A DNA stretch of 48,648 bases, from assembly GCA_902569185.1 (NCBI GenBank), contig CACFTH010000007.1, positions 1 through 48,648 on the forward strand, in the 5' to 3' direction. The translations under genes were made by a program, and so were the position numbers. This document shows, piece after piece, positions 1 to 8,766 of the stretch (its first letter is position 1; each line of letters starts with the position of its first letter). Origin of the DNA: an uncultured Pelagibacteraceae bacterium. GTDB taxonomy: Bacteria; Pseudomonadota; Alphaproteobacteria; Pelagibacterales; Pelagibacteraceae. Below the pieces are notes generated by a model. It saw only the letters and a list, made by a program, of their open reading frames with translations. It made no database searches and was not told where the DNA came from.

Positions 1-15
1 TAATAGAGGGGAAAT

Positions 16-1197
16 ATGAAAAAAGTATTTATTGCTGCAATTATGTATTTGTCAGTCTTGACTACAAATACTTTTGCAGAAGTTAAAATGGGTATAATTT
101 TAGGATTCACTGGTCCAATTGAATCTTTAACACCAGCTATGGCGGCTTCAGCAGAATTAGCTTTTAAAGAAGCTTCTGACTCAGGTTCGTTACTTGGTGG
201 AGAAAAAATTAAACCGATAAGAGCAGACTCAACTTGTGTTGATTCAGCTGCAGCTACAACAGCTGCTGAGGGATTAGTGTCTCAAGGTGTTGCTGCGATT
301 ATGGGAGCGGACTGCTCTGGTGTTACTGGAGCTATAGCAAGTAATGTGGCAGTTTCTAATGGTATAGTAATGATATCGCCATCAGCAACTTCGCCTGGAT
401 TAACAACTTTAGATGATAAAGGTTTGTTTTTCCGAACAGCTCCATCTGATGCACGTGGTGGACAGATACTAGCTGACATTACAAAAGATAGAAAAATTAA
501 AAGCGTTGCAATTACTTATACAAATAATGACTACGGTAAAGGACTTGCTGATGTTTATTCAGCAGCCGTTAAAGCTCATGGTATTAAAGTAACAACTGTT
601 AACGCTCACGAAGATGGTAAAGCTGACTACAGTTCTGAAGTATCAACATTAGCTTCTGCTGGTGGAGATGCTGTTGCTGTAATTGGTTATCTTGACCAAG
701 GTGGTAAGGGAATAATCCAAGGATCACTTGATTCTGGTGCCTTTGATACATTTATTTTATCAGACGGTATGATTGGTGACTCACTTACAGATACTTTTGG
801 TAAAAGTTTAAATAAATCTTTTGGTTCTCTACCTGGTTCTCTAGGTAAAGGAGCAGGAGTTTTTAAAAAGGTTGCTAGTGCAGCTGGAATTGATTCATCT
901 GGTCCATACACTGGAGAGTCTTATGACGCTGCAGCACTTATTGTTCTTGCGATGCAGGCTGGAGGTTCGGCTGATCGTGGATCAATAGCTAAAAACGTAA
1001 TGTCTGTTGCAAATGCACCTGGTACTAAAATTTACCCTGGAGAGCTAAAAAAAGGTTTAGATCTTTTAGCTAAAGGTAAATCAATTGATTACGAAGGAGC
1101 AACTGCTGTTAAATTTACAGATGTCGGTGAACACGTCGGTAACTTCATTGAAAAAGAAGTTAAGGGCGGTAAATTTAAAAATAAGAAACAGAGATAA
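16..1197 (+). CDS. HAAT-family ABC transporter substrate-binding protein (branched-chain amino acid type)
   Basis: Periplasmic solute-binding protein of the Leu/Ile/Val-binding (LivJ/LivK) family, 393 aa. A signal peptide is visible at residues 1-21 (Lys-Lys, hydrophobic stretch, ending TFA). Two cysteines, C74 and C100, sit where LIV-binding proteins carry their N-lobe disulfide. The AxSP segment (MISPSATSP) near residue 120 is the usual ligand-contact region. The ATG at 16 is preceded by a GAGGGG ribosome site. Its partner permeases and ATPases (1242-5128) lie on the opposite strand and converge on it, so this gene must have its own promoter, upstream of the window. The family is certain; the true ligand (branched-chain or other amino acids, amides) cannot be told from sequence. 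Confidence 0.9.
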   Translation: MKKVFIAAIMYLSVLTTNTFAEVKMGIILGFTGPIESLTPAMAASAELAFKEASDSGSLLGGEKIKPIRADSTCVDSAAATTAAEGLVSQGVAAIMGADCSGVTGAIASNVAVSNGIVMISPSATSPGLTTLDDKGLFFRTAPSDARGGQILADITKDRKIKSVAITYTNNDYGKGLADVYSAAVKAHGIKVTTVNAHEDGKADYSSEVSTLASAGGDAVAVIGYLDQGGKGIIQGSLDSGAFDTFILSDGMIGDSLTDTFGKSLNKSFGSLPGSLGKGAGVFKKVASAAGIDSSGPYTGESYDAAALIVLAMQAGGSADRGSIAKNVMSVANAPGTKIYPGELKKGLDLLAKGKSIDYEGATAVKFTDVGEHVGNFIEKEVKGGKFKNKKQR

Positions 1198-1207
1198 AAA
1201 TTAATTT

Positions 1208-1243
1208 TAAAGCCTCAGCGGTTTAACTGCTGAGGCTTTTTTT
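1208..1243. terminator. Bidirectional intrinsic terminator between convergent binding-protein and permease genes
   Basis: A 9-bp perfect stem (1211-1219 with 1229-1237, AGCCTCAGC/GCTGAGGCT) has an A-rich 5' flank and a run of seven T at 1237-1243. It can therefore end transcripts from both sides: the binding-protein gene on + and the livM-type gene on -. Confidence 0.85.
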
Positions 1244-2612
1244 ATACTCTTTTAATTTTTTCTGGTAAAATACCTTTTGGCTTATACCTCATTATTAATA
1301 ATAACCCGACACCCATCATTAAAAATCTGAAGTATGGAATGCTGTCGATAAGATGAACTTTTAAAGCATTTGTTTCTTCTAATCCGCTTGTGAAGAAATT
1401 AATTAAAAATAAAGCAATTGGAGCTGCTTCAATCCATAAAAACCAAACAGCAAAACCCCCTAAGATTGCTCCAAAATTATTTCCGCTTCCTCCAACAATG
1501 ACCATTACCCAAATTAAAAACGTATATCTCATAGGTCTATAGCTACCTGGAGTGAATAATCCATCATATGTTACCAGCATTGCTCCTGCTATTCCTACAA
1601 TTGCAGAACCAAGAACAAATATTAAAAGGTGTTGTTTAACAACATTCTTTCCCATCGCGTTTGCTGCTTCTTCATTATCCCGAATTGCTCTCATCATTCT
1701 TCCCCATGGTGAATAAAGAGCTTTTTGAGTTATAATTAAAAGTACTATTACTACAGCTGTAAAAAGTCCTGCAAAACATAATTTCACGAAAACAGTTGAG
1801 GATTCAATAACTAATTGTTTTAAAGCTTGCTGTTTTTCTAAATTGTCTGAAATTAAGTTTAAACTTCCTTGATGAAATTTCTGAACCAAATTAATAAACC
1901 ATTCTTTTCCTTGTAAATCTATTTCATATGGGACTGGTCTTTTTAAACCAATTACATTTTTTACTCCACGTGATAACCAGTCTTCATGTTTAATTACTGC
2001 TATTACAATTTCAGAAATTAGTAGTGTTGCTATCGCTAAATAATCTGCTCTTAGTCCTAATGCAATCTTTCCAATTACGTATGCTAAGCCTCCTGCAAAA
2101 AAAGCTCCAACGATCCAAGAAAATATTATTGGTAAGCCCATGCCACCCAAAAAGCCAGTTGTTGCTGGATTAACTGCTTCGATTGACTCTATAGCTGGCG
2201 CAGATATCAATCTTAATAAGATTAATCCAACTATTATTATTGCTGCAATGATGTAGTTCCTATTTTTTAATTTACTAAATTTTTTTATTATTAAACGAAT
2301 AATAAAAATCATCGAAAAAATTATGAATGCACATAATAAAATGTTTAAACCGCCAGCTCTCCACGCTTCTTCAACTGGAGGAGCTGAAACCAATACTGCT
2401 GCTAAACCGCCAAGCGCTGTGTATCCCATTATTCCAAAATTGATTAATCCTGCATATCCCCATTGAATATTGGCACCTATTGTCATAACTGCAGAGATTA
2501 AACATAAGCATAAGATTGATAACGCTATGCTCCATGACTGAAGAAAGCCAACAAGAATTATTAGACCTAACATTATTGAGTATGCAGCGATTATATCTAA
2601 ATTATTTCTCAT
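1242..2612 (-). CDS. livM: Branched-chain amino acid-type ABC transporter permease (LivM-like)
   Basis: Inner-membrane permease, 456 aa, with about ten hydrophobic segments. The cytoplasmic coupling loop typical of LivM, RAIRDNEEAANAMGKN, lies in the last third. It is somewhat longer than E. coli LivM because of an extra hydrophilic insert between the middle membrane segments (around residues 210-265). It is the last gene of the - strand operon ProC-like, livG, livF, livH, livM and overlaps livH by 4 nt. It should form the transmembrane dimer with the LivH-like protein and receive ligand from the 16-1197 binding protein. The substrate is unproven. Confidence 0.88.
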   Translation of the reverse strand: MRNNLDIIAAYSIMLGLIILVGFLQSWSIALSILCLCLISAVMTIGANIQWGYAGLINFGIMGYTALGGLAAVLVSAPPVEEAWRAGGLNILLCAFIIFSMIFIIRLIIKKFSKLKNRNYIIAAIIIVGLILLRLISAPAIESIEAVNPATTGFLGGMGLPIIFSWIVGAFFAGGLAYVIGKIALGLRADYLAIATLLISEIVIAVIKHEDWLSRGVKNVIGLKRPVPYEIDLQGKEWFINLVQKFHQGSLNLISDNLEKQQALKQLVIESSTVFVKLCFAGLFTAVVIVLLIITQKALYSPWGRMMRAIRDNEEAANAMGKNVVKQHLLIFVLGSAIVGIAGAMLVTYDGLFTPGSYRPMRYTFLIWVMVIVGGSGNNFGAILGGFAVWFLWIEAAPIALFLINFFTSGLEETNALKVHLIDSIPYFRFLMMGVGLLLIMRYKPKGILPEKIKRV

Positions 2613-3619
2613 AAAACTTTCCCTTTAAAAATACCTGAAGGTCTAAATAATAAAACTACAACTAAAATTGAGAAAGAAACTGCAAATTTATAGTCTGTAG
2701 ATAGTAATTGTAAAAGTCCTTCTGGTTCTAGATTTTCTGGTAAAAGATAGATGAAAAACTTTTTATAAGCATATGTCAAAAGTATTTCTGAAAATGCAAT
2801 AACATATCCACCTAAGAAAGCTCCAAATGGATTTCCAATGCCACCGACAATAGCAGCAGCAAATATTGGAAGCATATTGTTAAAATAGGTAAATGGCTTA
2901 AAACTTTTATCTAATCCGTACAAAGCTCCACCAATTGTTGCTAAAATTGCTGCTATCACCCAAGTAGTCATAACAACTTTTTTAGGATCTATTCCTGATA
3001 AGAGAGCTAAATCTTCATTGTCTGAGTAAGCTCTCATACTCTTTCCTGTTTTTGTTTTATTCAAAAACCAAAATAATATTGAAACAACTATAATTGTTAC
3101 AAATAAAGTTATTACTTGTGTTGATTTTATAGCAAGTCCCTCGTTTAAACCTGTCATTTCTTTAAACTCGTTTGCTTTTATAATGAATTTTTCTCCGTCA
3201 AAAAATCTTCTATCAAAAGGTCCGATAATAATTCTTACTATAGCTTGGGTAACAAACATGGTTCCAATACTTACCATTGCCAGCATTACAGGCGGGCTCT
3301 TCTTAGTTCTATAATAACTAAAAACCAATTTATCTTTCAGAAGCACGTAAAAAATAGTTACAATTATACCAAAAGGTATTGCAATTAATGCTGTTGGAAG
3401 AAATCCTAAACCTATTCCTAAAGATTGAAAATACCATGTAAATAAAATTGTAAACATAGTACCAAAAGACATAAGATCTCCAGCTGTGAAGTAAGCAAAT
3501 CTTAAAATTCCATAGATTAATGATACAAAAATTGCTCCAAGTGCTAATTGTGAACCATAAGATAACGCGGGGACAAATATATAATTTAAAAGTAAAATTA
3601 TTGCATTTAATAAATCCAT
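2609..3619 (-). CDS. livH: Branched-chain amino acid-type ABC transporter permease (LivH-like)
   Basis: Inner-membrane permease of the LivH family with about eight membrane segments and the coupling loop RAYSDNEDLALLSGID. The open frame extends upstream to 3658 inside livF. The ATG at 3619 is chosen because it starts the first hydrophobic segment (MDLLNAIILL), lies one base after the livF stop, and has a GGGAG ribosome site a few bases before it. That gives 336 aa. It is translationally packed between livF and livM and should pair with LivM. Confidence 0.87.
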   Translation of the reverse strand: MDLLNAIILLLNYIFVPALSYGSQLALGAIFVSLIYGILRFAYFTAGDLMSFGTMFTILFTWYFQSLGIGLGFLPTALIAIPFGIIVTIFYVLLKDKLVFSYYRTKKSPPVMLAMVSIGTMFVTQAIVRIIIGPFDRRFFDGEKFIIKANEFKEMTGLNEGLAIKSTQVITLFVTIIVVSILFWFLNKTKTGKSMRAYSDNEDLALLSGIDPKKVVMTTWVIAAILATIGGALYGLDKSFKPFTYFNNMLPIFAAAIVGGIGNPFGAFLGGYVIAFSEILLTYAYKKFFIYLLPENLEPEGLLQLLSTDYKFAVSFSILVVVLLFRPSGIFKGKVL

Positions 3620-3620
3620 T

Positions 3621-4328
3621 TTAAGCTCCCAGAAAAGAGCTTCTAACTCTTTGGTCATTTAACAATTCTTTGCCAGTTCCAGAATATCTATTCTCTCCTG
3701 TAACTAAAACGTAACCTCTGTCTGATATACTTAAAGCCTGTATTGCATTCTGCTCGACCATCAATATTGCAACATTTGTTTTTTTGACTTTTAGAATATG
3801 ATCAAATAACTCATCCATAACTATTGGTGAAACTCCAGCAGTCGGTTCATCGAGCATTAAGACGGATGGCTTTATCATCAAAGCTCTTCCAAGGGCTACT
3901 TGCTGTCTTTGTCCGCCAGATAATTCTCCAACTAATTGTGATTTTTTTTCATTTAAAATTGGAAAGAGCTCATAAATTCTATCTAAAATTTCTTTAATAT
4001 TTTCATCTCTTAGAAAAGCTCCCATCTCTAAGTTTTCTCTAACAGTTAATCCTGCAAATACATTACGGTTTTGAGGAACAAATGCTATTCCAAGCTTAAC
4101 TCTGTCTTGGGGATTTAAATTCGAAATATCCTTGCCATCAATTACTACTTTTCCTGATTTTAGTTTTAATAATCCTAACATAGCTTTCATAGCTGTAGAT
4201 TTTCCAGCTCCGTTTGGACCTAAAATTGAAACTATTTCTCCTTTGTTTACATTTACAGAGCAAGATGAGATTATATCTGGACCAGATCCATACCCTCCCG
4301 TCATTTTTATTCCTTCAAAAAAAGCCAT
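3621..4328 (-). CDS. livF: Branched-chain amino acid-type ABC transporter ATP-binding protein (LivF-like)
   Basis: Cytoplasmic ATPase, 235 aa, the usual length for LivF. Walker A GPNGAGKST is near residues 38-46, the signature is LSGGQRQQ, and Walker B is VLMLDEPTAG followed by VSP, characteristic of the LivF branch. Its ATG shares one base with the livG stop (TAATG at 4328), so translation is probably coupled. It should drive import through the LivHM-like permease together with LivG. Confidence 0.9.
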   Translation of the reverse strand: MAFFEGIKMTGGYGSGPDIISSCSVNVNKGEIVSILGPNGAGKSTAMKAMLGLLKLKSGKVVIDGKDISNLNPQDRVKLGIAFVPQNRNVFAGLTVRENLEMGAFLRDENIKEILDRIYELFPILNEKKSQLVGELSGGQRQQVALGRALMIKPSVLMLDEPTAGVSPIVMDELFDHILKVKKTNVAILMVEQNAIQALSISDRGYVLVTGENRYSGTGKELLNDQRVRSSFLGA

Positions 4329-5128
4329 TAATTTTCATCCTTTATTTTTGATCCTCTTCCTAAATAGCTCTCAATAACTTTTTCGTTCCTCTTAACCTCA
4401 TCTGGAGTGCCCTCAAATAAAACGGCCCCCTCTGCTAAAACAATAACTGGATTACAAAGTCGGCTAATAAATTCCATGTCGTGTTCAATCATACAAAAAG
4501 TATATCCTTGTTCTTTATTTAATCTTAATATTGCGCTTCCTATATCTTTCAAAAGGGTTCTGTTTACTCCCGCACCTACCTCATCTAATAAAACTAGTTT
4601 TGCATCAACCATCATTGTTCTACCTAGCTCTAATAGTTTTTTTTGTCCTCCTGATAAATTTCCGGCTAACTCATTTGAAAGATGTTTTAAATTTAAAAAT
4701 TCAATTACTTTGAGTGCTTTTTCTTTTACTTTTATTTCTTCTTTTTTAACTAGACTTGGTTTGAATAGTGCATTTACTAATTTCTCACCTGATTGTCCTC
4801 CAGGAACCATCATTAAATTTTCTAAAACGGTGAGATTAGTAAACTCATGAGCAATTTGAAAAGTTCTTAAAACTCCTTTTGAAAATAATTCATAAGATGG
4901 AATATTTGTAATATCCTCATTATTAAATAAAATTGTACCTTGGGATGATTTGAGATTACCTGATATTAAATTAAATAATGTAGTTTTCCCAGATCCATTC
5001 GGTCCGATGATACCAGTGATTGATCCTTTTTTTATTTTTAAAGAGCAATCTGATATTGCCTTTAATCCTCCAAACGATTTAGAAAGGTTTTTGACCTGAA
5101 GAATATTAGAGTCTGACTGCATAAACAT
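4328..5128 (-). CDS. livG: Branched-chain amino acid-type ABC transporter ATP-binding protein (LivG-like)
   Basis: Second ATPase of the first importer, 266 aa. Walker A GPNGSGKTT, signature LSGGQKKL and a LivG-type C-terminus are present. Walker B reads LVLLDEVGAG, with Val replacing the usual Pro after Asp-Glu; the catalytic Glu is kept. The ATG at 5128 overlaps the stop of the ProC-like gene by one base; an alternative ATG lies two codons downstream. Confidence 0.9.
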   Translation of the reverse strand: MFMQSDSNILQVKNLSKSFGGLKAISDCSLKIKKGSITGIIGPNGSGKTTLFNLISGNLKSSQGTILFNNEDITNIPSYELFSKGVLRTFQIAHEFTNLTVLENLMMVPGGQSGEKLVNALFKPSLVKKEEIKVKEKALKVIEFLNLKHLSNELAGNLSGGQKKLLELGRTMMVDAKLVLLDEVGAGVNRTLLKDIGSAILRLNKEQGYTFCMIEHDMEFISRLCNPVIVLAEGAVLFEGTPDEVKRNEKVIESYLGRGSKIKDEN

Positions 5129-5898
5129 TATACATTGTTTAATCTTTTAAGGATACTGTTCAAAGATTTTGAGAAATGTCTATAAAATCCAGCCTTTCTT
5201 AAATATTTTAATGCTTGTTCATTTAATCCCCTCGGTGTCTGAGAAGATTTAACTAAATGTTTCAAATCTTTTTTTGGATTTAAGGATGAGTCAATAGATA
5301 ATGCAATAAATAAGGACGTAATATATTTTTGTGCCTCATTTCTTTTTACACCTCGTTTTACTAACCAATCAGATAATACTTTTAATAGTTCATAAAAAGG
5401 AGCCATCATTGAAGATGAAACCCAGAAACTTTTTGATAGCTTTTCATTTTTAATTTCTACCACAGTTCCTAATTTACTAAAAAAACCTTTTACTTGCTTA
5501 TCAGGAGGACAAATTGGTATTGGTCCAAGTTTATTCGATATTGGAGGAAGAGGTATTGCTCTAACTATTTTATTTTTATTGCCAATATATTTTTTTAGTT
5601 GAGCAAGATTTATAGTAGAAATAAAACTTATAATTTTTTGACCTTGTTTAAATTTAAGTTTATTTAAGATTTTTTTTCCAACCTGCGGGGTAATTGCTAA
5701 AAAAACCCAATTAGATTTATTGATTAATTGTTGATTATCTTTTGCTATAGTAACTTTTTTAAATCTTTTGCTAAGTTTTTTTGCTATAGTTTTATTACGA
5801 GGAGAGATAAATATTTTTTTTATTTTTAAATTAGATTTAAAAATACCTAAAATAGTCGAATTTGTGATGTGTCCTGTTCCTAAAAAACCTAAATTCAT
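5128..5898 (-). CDS. Divergent ProC-like NAD(P)-binding reductase
   Basis: 256 aa, with an N-terminal Rossmann fold opening directly with GFLGTGHITNS and a C-terminal helical dimerisation region, the architecture of pyrroline-5-carboxylate reductase. Several family landmarks are altered. The MPNTP segment reads AIPLPPISN, the GSGPAY segment reads SSSMMAPFYE, and the C-terminal SPGGTT turn reads SSQTPRGLNE. I would not call it a canonical proline-pathway enzyme; another imine or carbonyl substrate is possible. It is the first gene of the first importer operon, overlapping livG by one base, which suggests it acts on something the transporter brings in. Its start codon is only five bases from that of the divergent gene at 5904. 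Confidence 0.7.
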   Translation of the reverse strand: MNLGFLGTGHITNSTILGIFKSNLKIKKIFISPRNKTIAKKLSKRFKKVTIAKDNQQLINKSNWVFLAITPQVGKKILNKLKFKQGQKIISFISTINLAQLKKYIGNKNKIVRAIPLPPISNKLGPIPICPPDKQVKGFFSKLGTVVEIKNEKLSKSFWVSSSMMAPFYELLKVLSDWLVKRGVKRNEAQKYITSLFIALSIDSSLNPKKDLKHLVKSSQTPRGLNEQALKYLRKAGFYRHFSKSLNSILKRLNNV

Positions 5899-5903
5899 TA
5901 ATT

Positions 5904-6995
5904 ATGCAGAATAACCAAGCAATTCCATTTAATAAAGAAAATTTTAAACAGATCTTATCTAAAGAATTTGCATGGGTAATCGTGATATCTATTCCAGCCG
6001 CTTTATTAGCTGATTATTTCAATATTCCTTTAGCATGGTTTTTAGGTCCAATGATAATTACGTCAATTGTAACCCTTGGTGGAATAAGAACAAAAATGCC
6101 AAGAATTGTTTTAAGCATCGTCTTAATTTTTTTAGGTCTCTATATTGGTAATTATATTGATCGAGAATTATTTGTGCAAATGCACCAATGGGTTTGGACC
6201 TCATTCATTATGTTAGCCTATATCATAATAAGTGTGTTGCTTGTTTCAAAATATCTTCAAAAATTTTCAGGTTATGGAAAAAAAACTTCCATTTTTTCGG
6301 CTGCACCTGGTGCGCTTGGTCCATTATTAATTTTAGCAGAAGATGAAAAGTCTGATCTAAGTCAGGTTGCTACATCTCATTTAATTAGATTAATAATAAT
6401 AATAACAATATTTCCTTTTATAGTTAATAGTCTCTATGAAACAGAAAATATTGAAAAAATTGAAAAAGTAATTTTAAATCAAAATTTGTTTGATTTAATA
6501 ATATTAGTTGCACTTTCAATTGTTTTAATAATTATTTTCGATAAATTAAAAATTCCTGCTGCATTACTCGCTGGTACATTATTTGCTAGTGGTTTTTTAC
6601 AGATTACAGATATGGCTTCTTACCAATTACCTCCAAATATAATTGATTATTGTTTGCTTATATTAGGTTCATCAGTCGGTTGTAGATTTGCTGACAAAAC
6701 ATTTAAAGAAATAGCAAAAAATTCTGCCCATAGTTTTGTTGCTACATTCTTATTGGTGATACTAGGTGTAATTGCAGCTTTTGCTGCTGGAGCGGTTATA
6801 GATAAAAACTTTTTTACTCTTTTGTTGTCATATTGTCCTGGAGGTATTTACGAAGTAGCGGTAATTGCAATTTTTTTTGATCTAGATCCTGAATTTGTAT
6901 CATTTCACCACATAATAAGACTCTTAATGATATTATTTGTGGTTCCCCTTATTTTAAAATTTATCTACAAAAATAAAAAAACCCGCGTTTTTTAA
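5904..6995 (+). CDS. AbrB-family integral membrane protein (putative transporter)
   Basis: 363 aa with about ten hydrophobic segments. The repeated pattern of a Pro-Leu-Ala-Trp-Phe-Leu-Gly-Pro turn (residues about 26-34) and the second-half PGGIYEVAVIA segment match the Pfam AbrB membrane family, which databases sometimes label ammonia monooxygenase or regulator without good reason. Its function is not established; transport is inferred from topology only. The last codons lie inside the stem of the terminator at 6975-7009. The start lies five bases from the divergent ProC-like start, so no ribosome site fits between the two genes. A downstream GTG is a possible alternative start. Confidence 0.75.
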   Translation: MQNNQAIPFNKENFKQILSKEFAWVIVISIPAALLADYFNIPLAWFLGPMIITSIVTLGGIRTKMPRIVLSIVLIFLGLYIGNYIDRELFVQMHQWVWTSFIMLAYIIISVLLVSKYLQKFSGYGKKTSIFSAAPGALGPLLILAEDEKSDLSQVATSHLIRLIIIITIFPFIVNSLYETENIEKIEKVILNQNLFDLIILVALSIVLIIIFDKLKIPAALLAGTLFASGFLQITDMASYQLPPNIIDYCLLILGSSVGCRFADKTFKEIAKNSAHSFVATFLLVILGVIAAFAAGAVIDKNFFTLLLSYCPGGIYEVAVIAIFFDLDPEFVSFHHIIRLLMILFVVPLILKFIYKNKKTRVF

Positions 6996-7009
6996 ATCGC
7001 GGGTTTTTT
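6975..7009. terminator. Bidirectional intrinsic terminator overlapping the end of the AbrB-family gene
   Basis: A GC core (CCCGCG 6982-6987 with CGCGGG 6998-7003) is flanked by a six-A run on the left and a six-T run on the right. The stem includes the last codons of the + strand gene and its TAA lies in the loop. It serves the convergent outer-membrane protein gene as well. Confidence 0.88.
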
Positions 7010-7032
7010 AAAATAGTTTTTTTTTTAATAAA

Positions 7033-7671
7033 TTATTGTCCGAAAATATAAGAAAGTTTAAACATCATATTATCAGCATCAGCTGTAATTTTATCACCAT
7101 TAGATGAAGTTAAACTTATATCGTCAAAATCTGAATAGCTTACTTCGTATCGAAGATTTCCACTGTTCATACCAAGTGCAAGTTGAAAACCAGTTATGCT
7201 CTCATCTCCATATGAAGAAGTGTGCAATGTTTCATCCGTACTTACATTTGTGTAGTGAAATCCTAAACCAGCATAATAATCGCCAATTGGATAATGTGCA
7301 TAAATAGTAGTTAAGTAATCAAGATGTGCTTCGGCTTTTACTGTACCATCTTCTTGGGTACTTTCGTTTGCATCAGATGTTGTGTCTGTTCTTGATCCAT
7401 CACCAAGTTTAATTTTTAAAGGAACAACATCTAATCCTACAGTAAATCCAGCATATTCAGTTTCTGCGAAAACTGAACCACCAAAATATTTTTCTGATCT
7501 TGAGGCTGAGTTAGTCTCTGAAGTAACCCCAGAAACTGTTCTTTCAGTTTCTGTACCATCTGTTTCTACTTGACCGTACATCAAACTTACCCCCATTCCT
7601 GAATAAGCCGAGCTTATTGTGAAAGCTGATAAGGTTAATGCACCTATTAAAGTTTTAAAGTATTTACTCAT
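7033..7671 (-). CDS. Outer-membrane beta-barrel protein
   Basis: 212 aa. A signal peptide is clear (residues 1 to about 23, ending SSAYS). The rest alternates short polar and aromatic stretches typical of a small OmpA/OmpW-like 8-strand barrel, with acidic Thr/Ser-rich loops around residues 35-60 and 95-110, and ends in a beta strand (FKLSYIFGQ). The ATG at 7671 has a GGAGA ribosome site. It is followed by the bidirectional terminator at 6975-7009 and preceded by a 192-nt non-coding region, so it is probably a single-gene transcript. No specific pore function can be assigned. Confidence 0.72.
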   Translation of the reverse strand: MSKYFKTLIGALTLSAFTISSAYSGMGVSLMYGQVETDGTETERTVSGVTSETNSASRSEKYFGGSVFAETEYAGFTVGLDVVPLKIKLGDGSRTDTTSDANESTQEDGTVKAEAHLDYLTTIYAHYPIGDYYAGLGFHYTNVSTDETLHTSSYGDESITGFQLALGMNSGNLRYEVSYSDFDDISLTSSNGDKITADADNMMFKLSYIFGQ

Positions 7672-7863
7672 AAATTCTCCGGTGTCTTAAAATTATAAAA
7701 TTTGCGCAAACTTAGCATATTTTTTAATTTTATACATTTTAAATTAGCTAACATGTTTAAATAAACCATTCAAAAAGGCCACATTTTCCAACCTTTTTAT
7801 GTTGTAAATATGCAACATTGAAAAATTTTATTACACTTAATTTATTGGTTTTGAAACTTTGTT
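7672..7863. other. Non-coding stretch with a small inverted repeat
   Basis: 192 nt between the glaH stop and the outer-membrane protein start, both genes on the - strand, so it must hold the glaH 3' end and the promoter of the barrel-protein gene. It contains an inverted repeat at 7799-7818 (ATGTTG ... CAACAT, four-base AT loop) and a GGAGA ribosome site at the 7671 end. There is no U-tract next to the repeat on either strand, so it looks more like an operator or mRNA hairpin than an intrinsic terminator. No small gene or tRNA is seen. Confidence 0.5.
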
Positions 7864-8766
7864 TTAGTTTTGATCAGCAAAAACACCCCTGATTCTGAGA
7901 AGTTCTCTACTTAAATTCATGTCTTGTTTAAAAGCAGTTCTTCCATGTAACCAAAAGTAATTATTTGAGAATATCGCAGACCCTACCTTTAATGGAAAAA
8001 CTAATTTATTTTTACTTTGCTCCAAAGCATCTGATAATTTTTGTAAAAATAAGCCTTGTTTCATATTTTTTGGCTCAGGAAATTGGTCGATATATGAAAT
8101 TATTGTTTTGCCATTTTTATCTTGAGAAAATACTGGATGTTCAACTTTATATTCGATATTTTTGCTTTTTGGTGACCCCCAAGTAAAATTTTCTTTTCCA
8201 ACTGGATCCGTGCTCAACTCTTCACAATGTTCCCAGTCGTCTAAGTGCAGCAAAGTACTTTCACCACCTTTTACATTAATTTCCTCCATTTTTGTCATTA
8301 ATAACCAATCTGTTTTTTCTTTTACAAATGTTCCATCCGTATGAAGATCTAAATTTCTGTAAGCTTTTCTTAAATATGAGTCACTAGAGTCAGAATGTTT
8401 AACGTGAAAACGCGCATAATACTTCCCTGTCATAGAGTCAAAATTGGGAAGTCCTACCAAATATACTAGTGCCGTCGAAAGTTTAACTAAAAAATCTTTG
8501 TCAAATTTTGAATTTTTAATATCGGGTTCAACTATAGCTGTACCAGTATTTCTATCTTTCAAAGTGTTATTTAAAACTTTACTTAACTCTCCTGAAAAAA
8601 CATCATCTACACTTTTGGCTAAAGAAAATCTTGAGAACGGTTTATACTCAAGAGATTGGATACTGTGTTTATTGAAAGGGAAAATTAACTTATCCAAATC
8701 AGTCTCCTTTATTTGCACAACCTTGATCCTTTTTGATGATGAATGATCTTTAATTTCAATACTCAT
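7864..8766 (-). CDS. glaH: Glutarate 2-hydroxylase (CsiD/GlaH), Fe(II)/2-oxoglutarate-dependent
   Basis: 300 aa, alignable by eye along almost its whole length with E. coli CsiD/GlaH: SLEYKPFSRF, NFDSMTGKYYARF, SDSYLRKAYR, GGESTLLHLDDWEH and FWLHGR all match. The iron ligands are H142 and D144 (HTDGT) and H274 (WLHGR); arginines at 287-293 would hold 2-oxoglutarate. The known reaction turns glutarate into L-2-hydroxyglutarate, a step in lysine/glutarate breakdown. The ATG at 8766 shares a base with the azlD stop (TAATG), making this the last gene of the 15431-to-7864 importer operon. The next enzyme of the E. coli pathway (LhgO) is not in the window. Confidence 0.88.
   Translation of the reverse strand: MSIEIKDHSSSKRIKVVQIKETDLDKLIFPFNKHSIQSLEYKPFSRFSLAKSVDDVFSGELSKVLNNTLKDRNTGTAIVEPDIKNSKFDKDFLVKLSTALVYLVGLPNFDSMTGKYYARFHVKHSDSSDSYLRKAYRNLDLHTDGTFVKEKTDWLLMTKMEEINVKGGESTLLHLDDWEHCEELSTDPVGKENFTWGSPKSKNIEYKVEHPVFSQDKNGKTIISYIDQFPEPKNMKQGLFLQKLSDALEQSKNKLVFPLKVGSAIFSNNYFWLHGRTAFKQDMNLSRELLRIRGVFADQN

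Noticed and set aside
5904-6995. Transcriptional regulator or ammonia monooxygenase label
   Set aside because: The protein is a polytopic membrane protein with none of the features of a DNA-binding AbrB protein or of an Amo subunit; the label comes from a family name.
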